Shown here in pieces: positions 11,563 to 20,840 of a stretch of 64,000 nucleotides of DNA. Below the pieces are notes generated by a model. That model made no database searches, was not told the origin of the DNA, and saw only the letters and a list, made by a program, of their open reading frames with translations. Both the position numbers and the translations under genes were made by a program. The stretch covers positions 1-64,000 of the forward strand of contig JBAMJV010003324.1 in assembly GCA_037951105.1 (NCBI GenBank), read 5' to 3'. Source of the stretch: Echinarachnius parma (taxonomy: Eukaryota; Echinodermata; Echinoidea; Clypeasteroida; Echinarachniidae). The number at the start of each line of letters is the position of its first letter. Positions within the stretch are counted from its first letter, which is position 1.

Positions 11563-11835
11563 CACCATACCCAGAGAAGACCGATTATCCCGCTGAGGCC
11601 CCGCCCGCATACCCAGCAGGGCAGCCCCACCCGCCTCAGGGAGGAGAACCCTACCCCCCTAAGGGAGAACAACCCAACCCGCCGCAGGGGGGCCAACCCT
11701 ACCCACCACAGGGGGGCCAGCCCTTCCCGCCACAGGGGGGCCAGCCCTACCCCCCCCCCCCCCCCTCAGGGGAGTCAGCCCTACCCGCCAATCAGCGACG
11801 CGTATTTTACTATGTCAGATGATTTAAACATTTAG
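11563..11835 (+). CDS. CD225/dispanin gene, proline-rich exon A (duplicate, frame-disrupted)
   Basis: A 3' splice site (TTTACCATTTAACAG) opens onto a frame reading PYPEKTDYPAEAPPAYPAG, followed by five to six copies of a GGQPYPPQ-type heptad. This is the cytosolic proline-rich N-terminal tail usual in invertebrate CD225 (dispanin) proteins. A run of C near 11,748-11,764 shifts the frame. Re-reading after the run restores GSQPYPP and then a stop at 11,833-11,835. No convincing 5' splice site follows. The exon and its upstream intron resemble exon B and its intron, and the right-arm gene has a single exon here, so this is probably a tandem duplicate that is decaying or serves as an alternative terminal exon. 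The upstream exon with the start codon was not found. Confidence 0.6.
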   Translation, partial: HHTQRRPIIPLRPRPHTQQGSPTRLREENPTPLRENNPTRRRGANPTHHRGASPSRHRGASPTPPPPPQGSQPYPPISDAYFTMSDDLNI

Positions 11836-11939
11836 TTACTTGGGACTAGCCTAACAGTACGGCGACATTTAGGTAAAATGTTACATACAATTTATCTTTT
11901 AAAACACATGTATTGTATTTTTTTTTCACTATTTGATAG

Positions 11940-12238
11940 TACCATACACAGAGCTGGAGGAGCTCCCCGCCGAGGCCCCGCCCTCATACGCAGCAGGGCA
12001 GTCCTATCCCCCACAGGGGGACAAACCCCACCCACCGCATGGGGGCCAGCCCCACCCACCACAGGAGGGCCAGTCCCAGCCACCGCAGGAGGGACAGCCC
12101 TACCCACCGAAGGTGGGACAACCCTACCCACCGCAGGGTTACCCCCCTCAGGGTCAGGGGGCCCCGCCACCGCAGAACTACAATGCCCCGTATGGAGCTC
12201 CACAGCCTGGAGCACCGCAGCCTGTGATTCAATACGCA
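11940..12238 (+). CDS. CD225/dispanin gene, proline-rich exon B
   Basis: The exon follows an acceptor (TTTTTTCACTATTTGATAG) and ends at a strong donor, GCA|GTAAGTG. It begins in phase 1 and contributes 99 whole codons: an acidic start (TELEELPAEAPPSY), then PPQGGQP-type repeats (QPYPPK, QPHPPQ), then NYNAPYGAPQPGAPQPVIQYA. It ends in phase 0, which joins in frame to the CD225 exon at 16,213. The role is the intrinsically disordered cytosolic tail before the membrane domain; PPxY-like and PY motifs could bind WW or SH3 proteins, but that is inference. The longer open frame running past the donor into the GAT repeat is intron read-through. Confidence 0.7.
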
Positions 12239-13040
12239 GTAAGTGTGACGATGATGGGGGATGATGAGGATGATGATGATGATGAAGATGATGATGATGA
12301 TGATGATGATGATGATAATGAGGATGATGTTGATGTTGATGATGATGTTGTCTCTGCTGTTGATGATGCTAGTGTTGGTGATGACGATGATGGTGGTGGT
12401 GGTGATGATGATCAAGGAGATAATTTAGATGACGGTGATGATGATGCTGATGATGATGATGACGATGTCAGTGTTGGTGATGATGAAAATGATTATGTTG
12501 CTGCTGCTGGTGCTGCTGTGGATGATGATGATGATGACGATGACGATGATGATGATGATGATGGTGATGACGATGATGATGATGATGAGGTTGATGATGT
12601 TGTTTCTGCTGTTGATGTTGCTAGTGATGGTGATGACGATGATGGTGTGGTGGTGATGATGATCAAGGAGATAATTTAGATGACGGTGATGATGATGCTG
12701 ATGATGATGATGACGATGCCAGTGTTGGTGATGATGATAATGATTATGTTGCTGCTACTGGTGCTGCTGTGGATGATCATGATGATGATGATGATCGAGG
12801 AGATAATTTAGATGATGATGATGATGATGATGACGATGGTGATGAACAATTATGATGATGTTTAAGAAGAAGAGGATCATTAGCCTCATGAAGATAATGA
12901 TAATAAATATAGTAGTAGTCATAGTGCACAAATCCTCATAATATTGTAAACAAATTTCAAATTGATTAAATGCAATCATATCAAATTCATTACAACAAAT
13001 TGAATTCATATTTCAATATTTCATTTTCAAAAACTGATAA
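12239..13040 (+). repeat. GAT/GAC microsatellite in CD225 intron
   Basis: From about 12,250 to 12,860 the intron is nearly pure GATGATGAC-type trinucleotide repeat, with a ~290-base segment (ATCAAGGAGATAATTTAGA onward) occurring more than once. It gives long Asp-, Met- or Ile-rich frames in all phases, which are not genes. The right arm has a shorter inverted version at about 28,066-28,240. Confidence 0.8.
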
Positions 13041-13044
13041 ACCC

Positions 13045-14948
13045 ATTTAACAAATGTTAAAAGATTGGGATTTCACACATCTATCTAGGGTACTTGTCTC
13101 TCCACTGCAGAATGAAGGCCTCTTCATGACCATTCCATCTTCTTCTATCATGTGCTTGTCGCATCCATCCAACGTATTGCTGCCTCATCGTCTGGTTTGT
13201 GTTCTTGGTGTCCAATTACTTATATTACGTCTCCATCTGTTATCTTTACGTCTGGTAATGTGGCCTACCCATATCCATTTCTTTGTTTTTATTCCCTGGC
13301 ATTTGTTTTCTTTCTTAAGTCCTCTACTTGTAACTCCTATACAATAATCCTCTTCATTGCTCTTTCTGTGACTCTAAGCTTCTTTTCCAATTGATTACTT
13401 GTTGCCCAAGTCTCTGCCAGCACCTCTTTCACCATCTTGGTCCTGAGTTGTCTTTTTTGCTGCCTTCTCATCTTGCGGATTGTCTTGTTTAGTTTTGTAT
13501 ACTCGATCTGGTTTCGTGCAGATGTCTGTCTAAAGGGTTTGAGAGCTTTTCTCTTTTCGTTCATTTTTTAAATATCTTCCGCGCTGCTGTTATTTGTGTT
13601 TACTATCTGTTTTTTACCTTCAGCTAGCTTCTCTGCTTTCTCCACAATTTCATTTATTTTATTTCTACCAAATATCAAAATATATACATTGTAAAATACA
13701 AGAAAATCAACAAATGGTTGAGGTGCCCCTTGAAAGCAAAGCTTGTGAGCGGGGCACCTTAAGAACATAATCAACTAATTAACTAAATACAATTTTACAA
13801 ATAATCACTAATTAAGCATAGGGCAAAGCAACTAATACATCGCATACACACCAAAATAGAGAAAACAGATTAAGGATTGAAATAAAGCAGGAAAATGAGT
13901 AAATGGGGTTAAGGAGAAGAAGAGTGAAGTATAAGGAATACTTATAAAGAAATATTCGTACTTGTTACTTGTTCAAATGCGTCATCAAGTAGCTCATCTC
14001 CTACAAAGTCTTCTCGAAGTGGGAATCTATTCTCTAGTTCAAGTTAGAATTGGTGTTGCTTTTTGGAAAGCTTTCCCAAGTCAATATGTCTTTTCCTTGA
14101 TATCTTTATTCTTCTTATCCTTTCCATCTCCTTATTAATCCTTACTTGTGCTCTAATGAATCTGTGGTCACTGCCTGTGTCGACCTTTGGTATAATCTCT
14201 ACATCTATCAATATTCTCTTGTGGTCAGTAATGATGTAATCAATCATATTAGTGTATAGATCTTCTACTGTTTCATCGTCGTAAGCTGAAGTGGGTGCAT
14301 TAACTTGGATAATCTTCATTGTGTGTTGCTTATTAATTTGCAATTTCAAATATGCCATTCGGTCTGATATTTCTTTATACTCCAGTATATTACTTTCAAT
14401 GTCCTCATTAACCAGAAATCCTACTCCATCATTTCCTCTTTTTGTTGCAGAGGTAGTGAACAATGTGTGGCCTTACCTATTTAATTTAATGAGGTTTGGT
14501 GGTCTTCTTGTTTCTGCGAGCCCTATAAAATGCCACTTCACATTCTCTATTTCTTCAAGGAAGGTGTCTAGGTCTTCGTCTGACCGAAGTGTTCTCACAT
14601 TGTAAGTGCAAATAGATAAATCTGTGTGGTTCCTAATGATACCTTTCTCAGAGCTGACTCGTCCTTGCGGCTTTGGACCCAACTCGTCATGCTTTGGCTT
14701 GGCACCAGAAGAATCACCATTTGCCGGTTTCCTAGCTCTACCCGTACCTGTAGAGCTGGGCCCGTTTTGGCCTTGGGCATAGCGACCTCTTCTTTGTCTT
14801 GTTTCCATGTTGATAAAGGATAATTGCCTACTCTGCCGCACTGGCAAGATGAATTAGTAGAGGCTGAATGAGCTCCTTGGCCTCCTGTTTGATCTAAATG
14901 AGCTCTTAAGTCAGATTTTGGTCTTACATCTGACAGGTGGTACAGCAC
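13045..14948 (-). pseudogene. RTE-like LINE, internally deleted (endonuclease plus RT C-terminus)
   Basis: Read on the minus strand, the N-terminal part carries an apurinic endonuclease start (ICTYNVRTLRSDEDLDTF, then HFIGLAETRR) and IDYIITDHKR from the end of the endonuclease. The middle, with the GDFNAKVG-type catalytic segment, is missing: DLYTN runs straight into IDYIITDHK. The linker (IEYTKLNKTIRKMRRQ) is likewise fused to the C-terminal region of the reverse transcriptase (TERAMKR, then KWIWVGHITRRKDNRW). The polymerase core is absent. These motifs are typical of RTE-like elements often annotated as craniofacial development protein 2-like. It is non-autonomous and frameshifted, and a separate LINE tail (13,643-13,950) is inserted in it. 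Confidence 0.7.
13643..13950 (-). mobile_element. LINE 3'-end insertion within the RTE-like copy
   Basis: About 300 bases that break the RTE linker in the left arm and are absent from the right arm (near 27,845). On the minus strand the insertion ends GAAATAAAATAAATGAAATTG, an A-rich tail like a LINE 3' end. It contains TTCTTAAGGTGCCCCGCTCA and no coding sequence. It is a 5'-truncated retrocopy younger than the inverted duplication. Confidence 0.55.
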
Positions 14949-14949
14949 C

Positions 14950-15504
14950 CCCTCCTCATGCTGGGGCCATTGTTCCAGAGGAGGGCCTCGGTTTAGTCGT
15001 CAATGTGTTGACCATGAGGCAGGTGGTACCGGGTTACATATTTGCCGGTGTGGCAGGGATAATTGTCCAGGTGTCCAGGGCAAATTAAAACAAGGGATAT
15101 ATGTGAAAATCACTCCGTCAATGTGGGTTTTGTGTGTGTGTCACGTGTAAAAGCAATGTTTCGTGGCAGATCAGTTCAATTGATATTTATTCAAGTTCAT
15201 TTTATTGAATAAATACACAAAAAGGGTTATGTTGTATAAGTGACGTCAAACGCGTCGATGTGACGTCATGAATGAGTTAAGTGTGCATAATAAGTAAATT
15301 ACTGTTCGTTTGATGTCCGTATGCATGTGTGTATGTCTGTATGTTTGTGTTGGAGTGTGTATGTGTGTCTCCGTCTGTATGAAGGCTCGAAAACGGACAA
15401 AATCAGGATTTTAAATCTGTCCGAATGACGTCACTGCCAATTATCCCTGGGTGGACACTTATACCTGTCACACCGGTAGCAAGAGAGATCATCTGACCTG
15501 ACCT
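14950..15504. other. Shared arm sequence with conserved TGACGTCA sites
   Basis: No gene. TGACGTCA-type sites occur near 15,241 (TGACGTCAAACG), 15,260 (TGTGACGTCATGAATG) and 15,424 (AATGACGTCACTG). The right arm keeps all three at about 24,718-24,745 and 24,555. A short GT-rich stretch lies at about 15,128-15,142 and 15,320-15,375. Confidence 0.5.
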
Positions 15505-16024
15505 AGCCTATCCGATAGGCGTCGGGCTTTCTGGCAAGTACTAATCGCGTTATGGAGACGGACAACCGGCGAGCCCGAACCCGAGCGCGAAGCGCGAGCG
15601 CCTATCATCAGTCGTGAACTCATCATTATTCATATATTGTTTATTGTATGTGTGGCGAGTGTATTTTCATGCATGATTCATAAGCCTTGCAGGTGAACTC
15701 GGCCACAGCGCACAGCGCGTGTACAAAGTCAATGGCGCACTGTGCTGTGTGTGACTGGCAGTTCATATCACGTTACAGCCTCATTGCTCATTGGCCTACT
15801 AAGTATTTTGGTCCATGTCACATAAATATTCATGAAAGAGCTTTGCAGGGGGTTCGTAGATTGTCTACGAACGAAACAAAGTAAATAAAAGAAAGTTAAC
15901 TTTTCGCATTCACGACTGATGATAGGCGCTCGCGCTACGCGATCGGATTCGGGCTCGCCGGTTGTCCGTCTCCATAACGTCTCCATAGTACTTGCCAGAA
16001 AGCCCGACGCCTATCGGATAGGCT
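15505..16024. mobile_element. Fold-back MITE with ~130-bp inverted arms
   Basis: The 520-bp element starts AGCCTATCCGATAGGCGTCG and ends with its complement. The inverted match continues through GGAGACGGACAACCGGCGAG to the region CTATCATCAGTCGTGA. It is flanked on both sides by repeats of GACCT, and the right arm has an uninterrupted GACCTGACCTGACCTGATAA. The duplication is therefore probably an 8-10 base GACCTGACCT, though its exact length is hidden by the repeat. Confidence 0.7.
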
Positions 16025-16212
16025 AGACCTGACCTGACCTGATAACGCCTAATGCAAAACAATTAAAACATTAAAATGTGTCATACTTTGGACAATGAAT
16101 GTATTTGTGCGTAAAGTAGGTAAGGTAATTTGTTTAAAGATAATATTTTTTTGTCGATTGGCACACTATTTTTTCAGTATCTTTAATTTATGTTTTCTTG
16201 TATTTTCTTTAG

Positions 16213-16344
16213 GGTTCACCGCAAACTCCAGTAATCGTGCGAAACACACAAGTGCAGCCCAACGACTACCGTGCATTGGCAATCGTGGTCACCATCTTAT
16301 GTTGCTTTCCGTTCGGCATCGTGGCCATTGTCAAGAGCACGCAA
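16213..16344 (+). CDS. CD225/dispanin gene, CD225 domain first half
   Basis: A 132-base exon (44 codons, phase 0 to 0) between TTTTCTTTAG and CAA|GTAAGG. It reads VRNTQVQPNDYRALAIV, then a hydrophobic segment with ILCCFPFGIVAIVKS. This matches the start of the CD225 domain: the PNDY motif, the first membrane helix, the double cysteine that is S-palmitoylated in IFITM-type relatives, and the conserved G and S after it. CD225 proteins (IFITM, PRRT and SYNDIG/TUSC5-like) are small membrane proteins of the plasma membrane and endosomes. Here the long proline-rich N-tail points to a PRRT/dispanin type and not a classical IFITM. It splices in frame from exon B and to the terminal exons below. Family assignment is strong; subfamily and function are not resolved. 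Confidence 0.85.
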
Positions 16345-17962
16345 GTAAGGCTCGATGATGGTGATGATGATAGCGGTGATGATGAAGATGATTATGATGA
16401 TGATAATGATAGCGGTGATGATGACCATGACGTGTTTGCCCTGTTAGCGTGAGTTCCACCTCGGTGGAAATCAACTGGTCACATTTGTTTCTGATGTTGA
16501 CACTTTTATCTCTTCAGGCAACAATCCCATGCTGTTTTAACTGCCTCCTCCCCCCAGGCCTAGTGCTTTCATAGAGATAATCTTCTCTGGGCTGCAGTTC
16601 ACTGTATGACCACTAGTCTATGTTTGCAGACCTCTTCATTCTTATTATGACCTATAAACTTTCAGACAGCATGTCTATTTAAGTTGTCTGTAGCAGTTAT
16701 CCTGCCTGTAGACTGTAGTGGACACTAAACTAAATTAATTCTAAAAGTAAAACACCAGTCTCTTTTGAGGCCAAAAACTTAACCAAGGGAGTAGCATTTA
16801 TTAAACAATCATTCTGGTAAATGTGCAGTGAAAGATTTTAGCAATGTTTTCCCCAGAATGAGAATTCTCTCTCCCAGTCTCTTTTATACACACATCTCGC
16901 AAACCTTATATAATACTCACACAACCAATGTTATAACCTACAGTATACTTTTACTGAGTTTAATTACTAAGACTAACACTATAACACTTCTGGTCTAGCT
17001 CGGGTCCACTGGCCAACGACCTTGACATACCTCCTCTCTTTCTCCTCACTTCCTCCTCTTGCTGCCAGTAAATTGACACATCAGCGCCTAGAGGCTAGTG
17101 ATAAGAGCGAACAGCGATCAAATAAATTCCCCAAGGTCCAATCTGAACTAGCTTGACAGTGGAAAACCCAGACCGCTCGCCAGCGCTTAGGAGAGGTAGT
17201 CCCCTGACTACTGTGTAACCTAATGCGATGATTATGATGATGATGATGATGATTATTATTATGATGATGACGATGATGATGATGATGATGATGATGGTGG
17301 TGATATTAGGGTAGAAAGGGCAAGAGTTTGGAAAAGAAAGCAATATTCAGCCATACTTGTTAATTATGATGATGATAATGAAGTGGATAATGAGGATGAT
17401 ATCAGATCAATATATCAATACTTCATCGTTGCCTAGTAATCTCCACCAACTAGTTAATCGCGGGGTTCAATTAGAATAACAGTTTTGTGAAAGTTACAGA
17501 AAACATTTATATTGGCCACAATAATTTATTCATAGTGTTGATTAAGTATTTTAAAAAAGAACTTGTGTGGTAAAATTCGAACCTAAGCATCGTTACAGGC
17601 AGAAATATTGGACAAAATCCAATGGCAGCATATGGAAAACCATGTGAGGACGCATTGACTTTTGCACGTAGCGTATGCGCGATTTCGCGTTGGCGATCAA
17701 TTTACTGTAAATCAGTTTTATAATTTTGCAAATATATCCATTAGTAGGCGGTTTCCTGACCAAATGTTTATAATCCCATATTAGTAAAATTATATTCTTT
17801 CACATGGTTGGTAATGAAAGTGTACATTTCATTTGTTTGCGTGTGGGGCGTTTCCCATTACTGGCATTTGCCTTAATGTTTGTCATTGGCATAATGCTCT
17901 TATTCATCGTCGTCATCATGAACTTTCTTTAACAATGCCCTTTTTCTGCTGCCGATAAACAG
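16345..17962 (+). other. CD225 intron with GAT repeats
   Basis: The intron holds GATGATGAT-type repeats (16,356-16,430, 17,225-17,300, 17,365-17,400) and otherwise unique AT-rich DNA. About 16,350-17,705 is missing from the right arm, where the donor of the CD225 exon is followed almost at once by the shared GCAAATATATCCATTAGTAG. I saw no clear transposon ends for this extra block. Confidence 0.5.
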
Positions 17963-18030
17963 GTGCGAAACCGTCACCAGGCCGAGTGACATTGCCGGTG
18001 TGGAGGTGGCCTCGCATTCATCCAAGAACT
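17963..18030 (+). pseudogene. CD225 terminal exon, array copy 1 (broken)
   Basis: Has a good acceptor (GATAAACAG) and begins VRNRHQAE, but then hits TGA where the intact copies read GAC. A one-base slip later restores the SKNW-type end. It is a non-functional copy of the second half of the CD225 domain. Confidence 0.65.
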
Positions 18031-18152
18031 GGTAAAAAGCCAGACTTTTCACAGCCATCGTTTTCGGAATCATTTCATCAACATCATCATCATTAACATC
18101 ATCATCATCATCCTCATCATGTTCTTCGTTATTTTCTGCTGACCATTAACAT

Positions 18153-18300
18153 GTGCGAAACCGTCACCGGACAGAGGACTTTGCCAGTGCAGAAGCAGCA
18201 TCGCGTTCCTCCAAGAACTGGTCAAATCTTGACTCCGGCACCATGATCAAAATCATTTTCATCATCATCAACATCATCATTATCATCATCCTCATTGTCA
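18153..18300 (+). pseudogene. CD225 terminal exon, array copy 2 (acceptor lost)
   Basis: The frame reads VRNRHRTEDFASAEAASRSS and then KNWSN, so the loop motif is recognisable. The acceptor AG has become AT (TTAACAT), and the second membrane helix is replaced by read-through of an ATC/ATT repeat. Probably not used. Confidence 0.6.
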
Positions 18301-18337
18301 TTGCGTACTTTCAATTTTTTCTGCCGACCTTTAACCT

Positions 18338-18480
18338 GTGCGATCCCGTCACCAGGCCAGATATGTTGCAGGTGCGGAGGCGGCCTCGCATTCCTCCAAG
18401 ACCTGGTCTATCTCCGGTCTTGACCCCGGCACCATGTTCAAAACCATCTTTATCCTCATCAACATCATCATCATTGTGTT
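18338..18480 (+). pseudogene. CD225 terminal exon, array copy 3 (acceptor lost)
   Basis: Begins GTGCGATCCCGTCACCAGG, preceded by TTAACCT instead of an AG acceptor. The GAEAAS-type loop is shifted out of frame, although the DNA stays clearly homologous to the other units. The frame across it is a chance open frame. Confidence 0.6.
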
Positions 18481-18522
18481 CTCTGATTAACAATGCTCAT
18501 TTTTTGTGCCTACCATTAACAG

Positions 18523-18645
18523 GTGCGAAACAGTCATCAGGCTGGAGACGTCGCTGGTGCGGAGGCGGCCTCGCGTTCTGCAAAGAACTGGTCTATCGCC
18601 GGTCTCGTCGCAGACATCGTGTTAAAAATCATCTCATCAACATAA
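18523..18645 (+). CDS. CD225 terminal exon, array copy 4 (intact, alternative)
   Basis: The acceptor CCATTAACAG is intact, and 40 codons follow to a TAA at 18,643-18,645 in phase 0, which fits the CD225 exon at 16,213. It reads VRNSHQAGDVAGAEAAS, then AKNWSIAGLVADIVLKII. This is the CD225 second half: the basic loop, the GD..GA..AS..AK motif also seen in IFITM-like proteins, and the start of the second transmembrane helix. The helix is short and contains D and K, so membrane insertion may be weaker than in copy 5. It could be an alternative last exon. No polyadenylation signal is obvious before the next unit. Confidence 0.6.
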   Translation: MRNSHQAGDVAGAEAASRSAKNWSIAGLVADIVLKIISST

Positions 18646-18692
18646 TTGTGTTCTTCGATTAACAATGTTCTTTTTGTGCCTTCCATTAACAG

Positions 18693-18824
18693 GTGTGGAA
18701 CCGTCACCAAGCAGGGGACGTTGCTGGTGCAGAGGAGGCCTCACTTTCCGCCAAGAACTGGTCTATCGCCAGTGCCGTCTCGGGCGTGGTCATTGCGATC
18801 GTTCTCACCATCTTAAACAACTAA
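18693..18824 (+). CDS. CD225 terminal exon, array copy 5 (intact, best)
   Basis: The acceptor CCATTAACAG is followed by 43 codons and TAA at 18,822-18,824. It reads VWNRHQAGDVAGAEEASL, then AKNWSIASAVSGVVIAIVLT and a short LNN end. Joined in phase 0 to the exon at 16,213, it completes a canonical CD225 domain: helix 1, cytosolic loop, helix 2 and a very short C-terminus. With exon B this gives about 186 residues plus an unseen N-terminal exon, usual for a proline-rich dispanin. It is the most likely terminal exon of the main transcript. Confidence 0.75.
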   Translation: MWNRHQAGDVAGAEEASLSAKNWSIASAVSGVVIAIVLTILNN

Positions 18825-18915
18825 GGTGTCTACTGATCTACTTAATCCCTGGATAGGGCGTTCATGATCAAGTCCAAGCGTCACTGGTCGCCATTTTACA
18901 TCCACAAATCAGGGT

Positions 18916-19019
18916 CCCGTAACATAAAGAATTACGATCAATCGTATGATCAATCGATTTATCGAACGATTGATTAATTGGTCGTACGATCGATCGATCG
19001 TGAATCTTTATGTTACGGG
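18916..19019. mobile_element. Tiny palindromic MITE
   Basis: A 104-bp inverted repeat starting CCCGTAACATAAAG and ending CTTTATGTTACGGG. Its middle is made of overlapping ATCGATCGAT and CGATTGAT palindromes. It could fold into one long hairpin. It lies just downstream of the CD225 terminal exons. Confidence 0.65.
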
Positions 19020-19125
19020 CGCAGGTATCATCCAGGTAACGTTGCCTTTAACCCTCTGAATGCCATGGTGGACTCGAGTCACGATACTCATAGAATCAGA
19101 TCCATTTTAATACTACTACTACTAC

Positions 19126-19158
<33 letters not shown>

Positions 19159-19187
19159 TAATATTACAAATAATAATGGTTATTTAA

Positions 19188-19565
19188 AGGGATCTAGTAA
19201 CTTTGGTGACATGTGCAAAAAGTGATGAATGGTTGATGCAATGTATATTGTTGTTATCTCATATGTCCACAGGGTATTGTGTGAAAATTTCAAGTTAAAT
19301 GGACATTGCATGGCCAAGTAATGAGCGAAAATGCAAATTGATATTCAGTAACTCACTGCACTCACTTTGTACACGGAAGAAAAACTCGCCCGGAGTTTTT
19401 CTTATCTGAATACTTCAATCATACATATCTTTGTAACGAAAGGGAAATTTGAAAAACCGAAACCTGTACCATGATTTTATTGTTAATACGAATACAACAA
19501 GGTATGAGGGAACCGCTAGAATGAAAATTTTATTTTGAGGATTTGGACAATGTTACTAAGTCCCT
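19188..19565 (+). mobile_element. TTAA-type MITE family 2, copy 1
   Basis: Starts AGGGATCTAGTAACTTTGGT and ends CAATGTTACTAAGTCCCT, between TTAA at 19,184-19,187 and 19,566-19,569. It shares more than 300 bases with copies at 26,639, 42,239, 47,014 and 48,835. No protein. Confidence 0.8.
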
Positions 19566-19569
19566 TTAA

Positions 19570-19720
19570 TGTATATAGCGCTATTCCCGTGGGGATCATA
19601 GCGCTCTACACGAGTATTATTACCCCGGTCAACGGATACATACTGCGATAATTCATGCACATTAAGTGCACATTTTCCACTCCCTGCAGGTACCTACATA
19701 ACTACATACTTATCACAACA
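19570..19720 (-). repeat. SINE 3'-end fragment
   Basis: Contains TATAGCGCTATTCCCGTGGG, AGCGCTCTACACGAGTATTA and TTACCCCGGTCAACGGATAC, which match the better-preserved copy at 46,005-46,330 and the fragment at 42,060. Minus-strand orientation is inferred from the ATTATT tail. Confidence 0.55.
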
Positions 19721-19739
19721 ATTTTCGGCTGTACCTTCC

Positions 19740-20840
19740 ATTGAGACCATTGATATCTACCTAACTCATGGAATGGCAGTCATGATTTCATAAATGAAGT
19801 CACTGGCAGCCATTTTGCAGCAGTAACCCTAGCTAATATTTCCCTGAATCAAGTCTTGCTTCCTATGGAAGTTTGCCAAGTGTGGATGTTATAGGTGGAG
19901 AACCACTGATATATAAAACACCTAAAATGGTGGTTGTGCTTCTGGAAATGAAGTCACTGGCCGCCATGTTGCAGCAACAATCTAGGTAATCCTACCTAAA
20001 ATTACCCTGAATCAAGTTCTCCTTCCTATGGACGTTTGCCAAGTGTGTTATACGTGGCGAACCACTGATATCTAAAACGCCTAGAATGGTGGTTGTGCTT
20101 TAGGAATTGAAGTCACTGGCCGCCATCTTGCAGCACTTATCGAGGTGCCTGTAACCTCTCACATTCGTTGATAACTAGGTACTAACCATAACAGTTTTCT
20201 GTTGTCTATAGAGATGTATAGAGACCACTGATATCTACTCAACCCCTAGAACGGTGTTAATGCTCCTGTGATTGAGGTTACTTGCAGTCGTGTTGCGATA
20301 CTATAAATATGAACCATATGTGACCCTTCACCACAAAACGACCAATAAGTCTAGAAACAATTATTGTGCTGATATAATTTATCATATTTGGACTGAGCAA
20401 CAGGGCTGGAGCAAGTATGAAATTAGGGTGAATATGAGCCGCTTCAAATATCGACATTTATGCAAGCACTGTAACCTGATCAATTTCATGCAATGAAAAT
20501 GCATATTTAAACATGATTTCTGATGCTCATAATTTCATGGAAGGTAGATTAAGATACCCTCAATTAAAAAATACCCAAATCCTGAATCTCTTATTTTTTA
20601 AACACATTTGACTATTTCACCTAATAAAAGAGAAATGACCACCGCGACTTTAAGACGTTAATAGAATGGTCGTTGTGCTTCTGGAAATGAAGTCACTGGC
20701 CGCCATGTTGCAGCAACAACTTAGCCTAGGTAATCCTAGCGAAATTGTCCCTGAATCAAGTTCTTCTTCCTTTGGAATTTGCTATAAAGTGTGTTATACG
20801 TGGATATCTAAAACACCTGTGTGGTGTAAAGTCACATACA
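19740..20840 (+). repeat. ~175-bp tandem repeat array with GCCGCCATNTTGCAGCA
   Basis: Units recur near 19,795, 19,950, 20,110 and 20,695, each with AAGTCACTGGCCGCCAT and TTGCAGCA, then a TCCTATGGA-type segment and ACCACTGATATCTA. An unrelated block (about 20,320-20,655, starting TGTGACCCTTCACCACA) interrupts it and looks like an insertion without clear ends. No gene. Confidence 0.6.

Larger units (their letters stand above)
1373..17805 (+). repeat. Left arm of large inverted duplication
   Basis: This arm is the reverse complement of about 24,000-31,170, interrupted by arm-specific insertions. Anchors: AATATCCAATCTAATTTTCT (near 1375) against its complement near 31,160; the cut-short RTE copy (13.0-14.9 kb against 26.5-28.07 kb); the CD225 exon (16.2 kb against 24.1-24.2 kb); and GGCGGTTTCCTGACCAAATG (about 17,747) against its complement near 24,045. 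Homology stops abruptly outside both ends. Base changes and private insertions throughout show this is an old genomic duplication and not an assembly copy. Confidence 0.85.

Noticed and set aside
11933-12679. 248-codon frame with a long Asp-rich end
   Set aside because: It is CD225 exon B reading past its GTAAGTG donor into a GAT microsatellite.
13337-13564. 75-codon minus-strand frame as a separate small gene
   Set aside because: It is the RTE linker fused to the RT C-terminal region.
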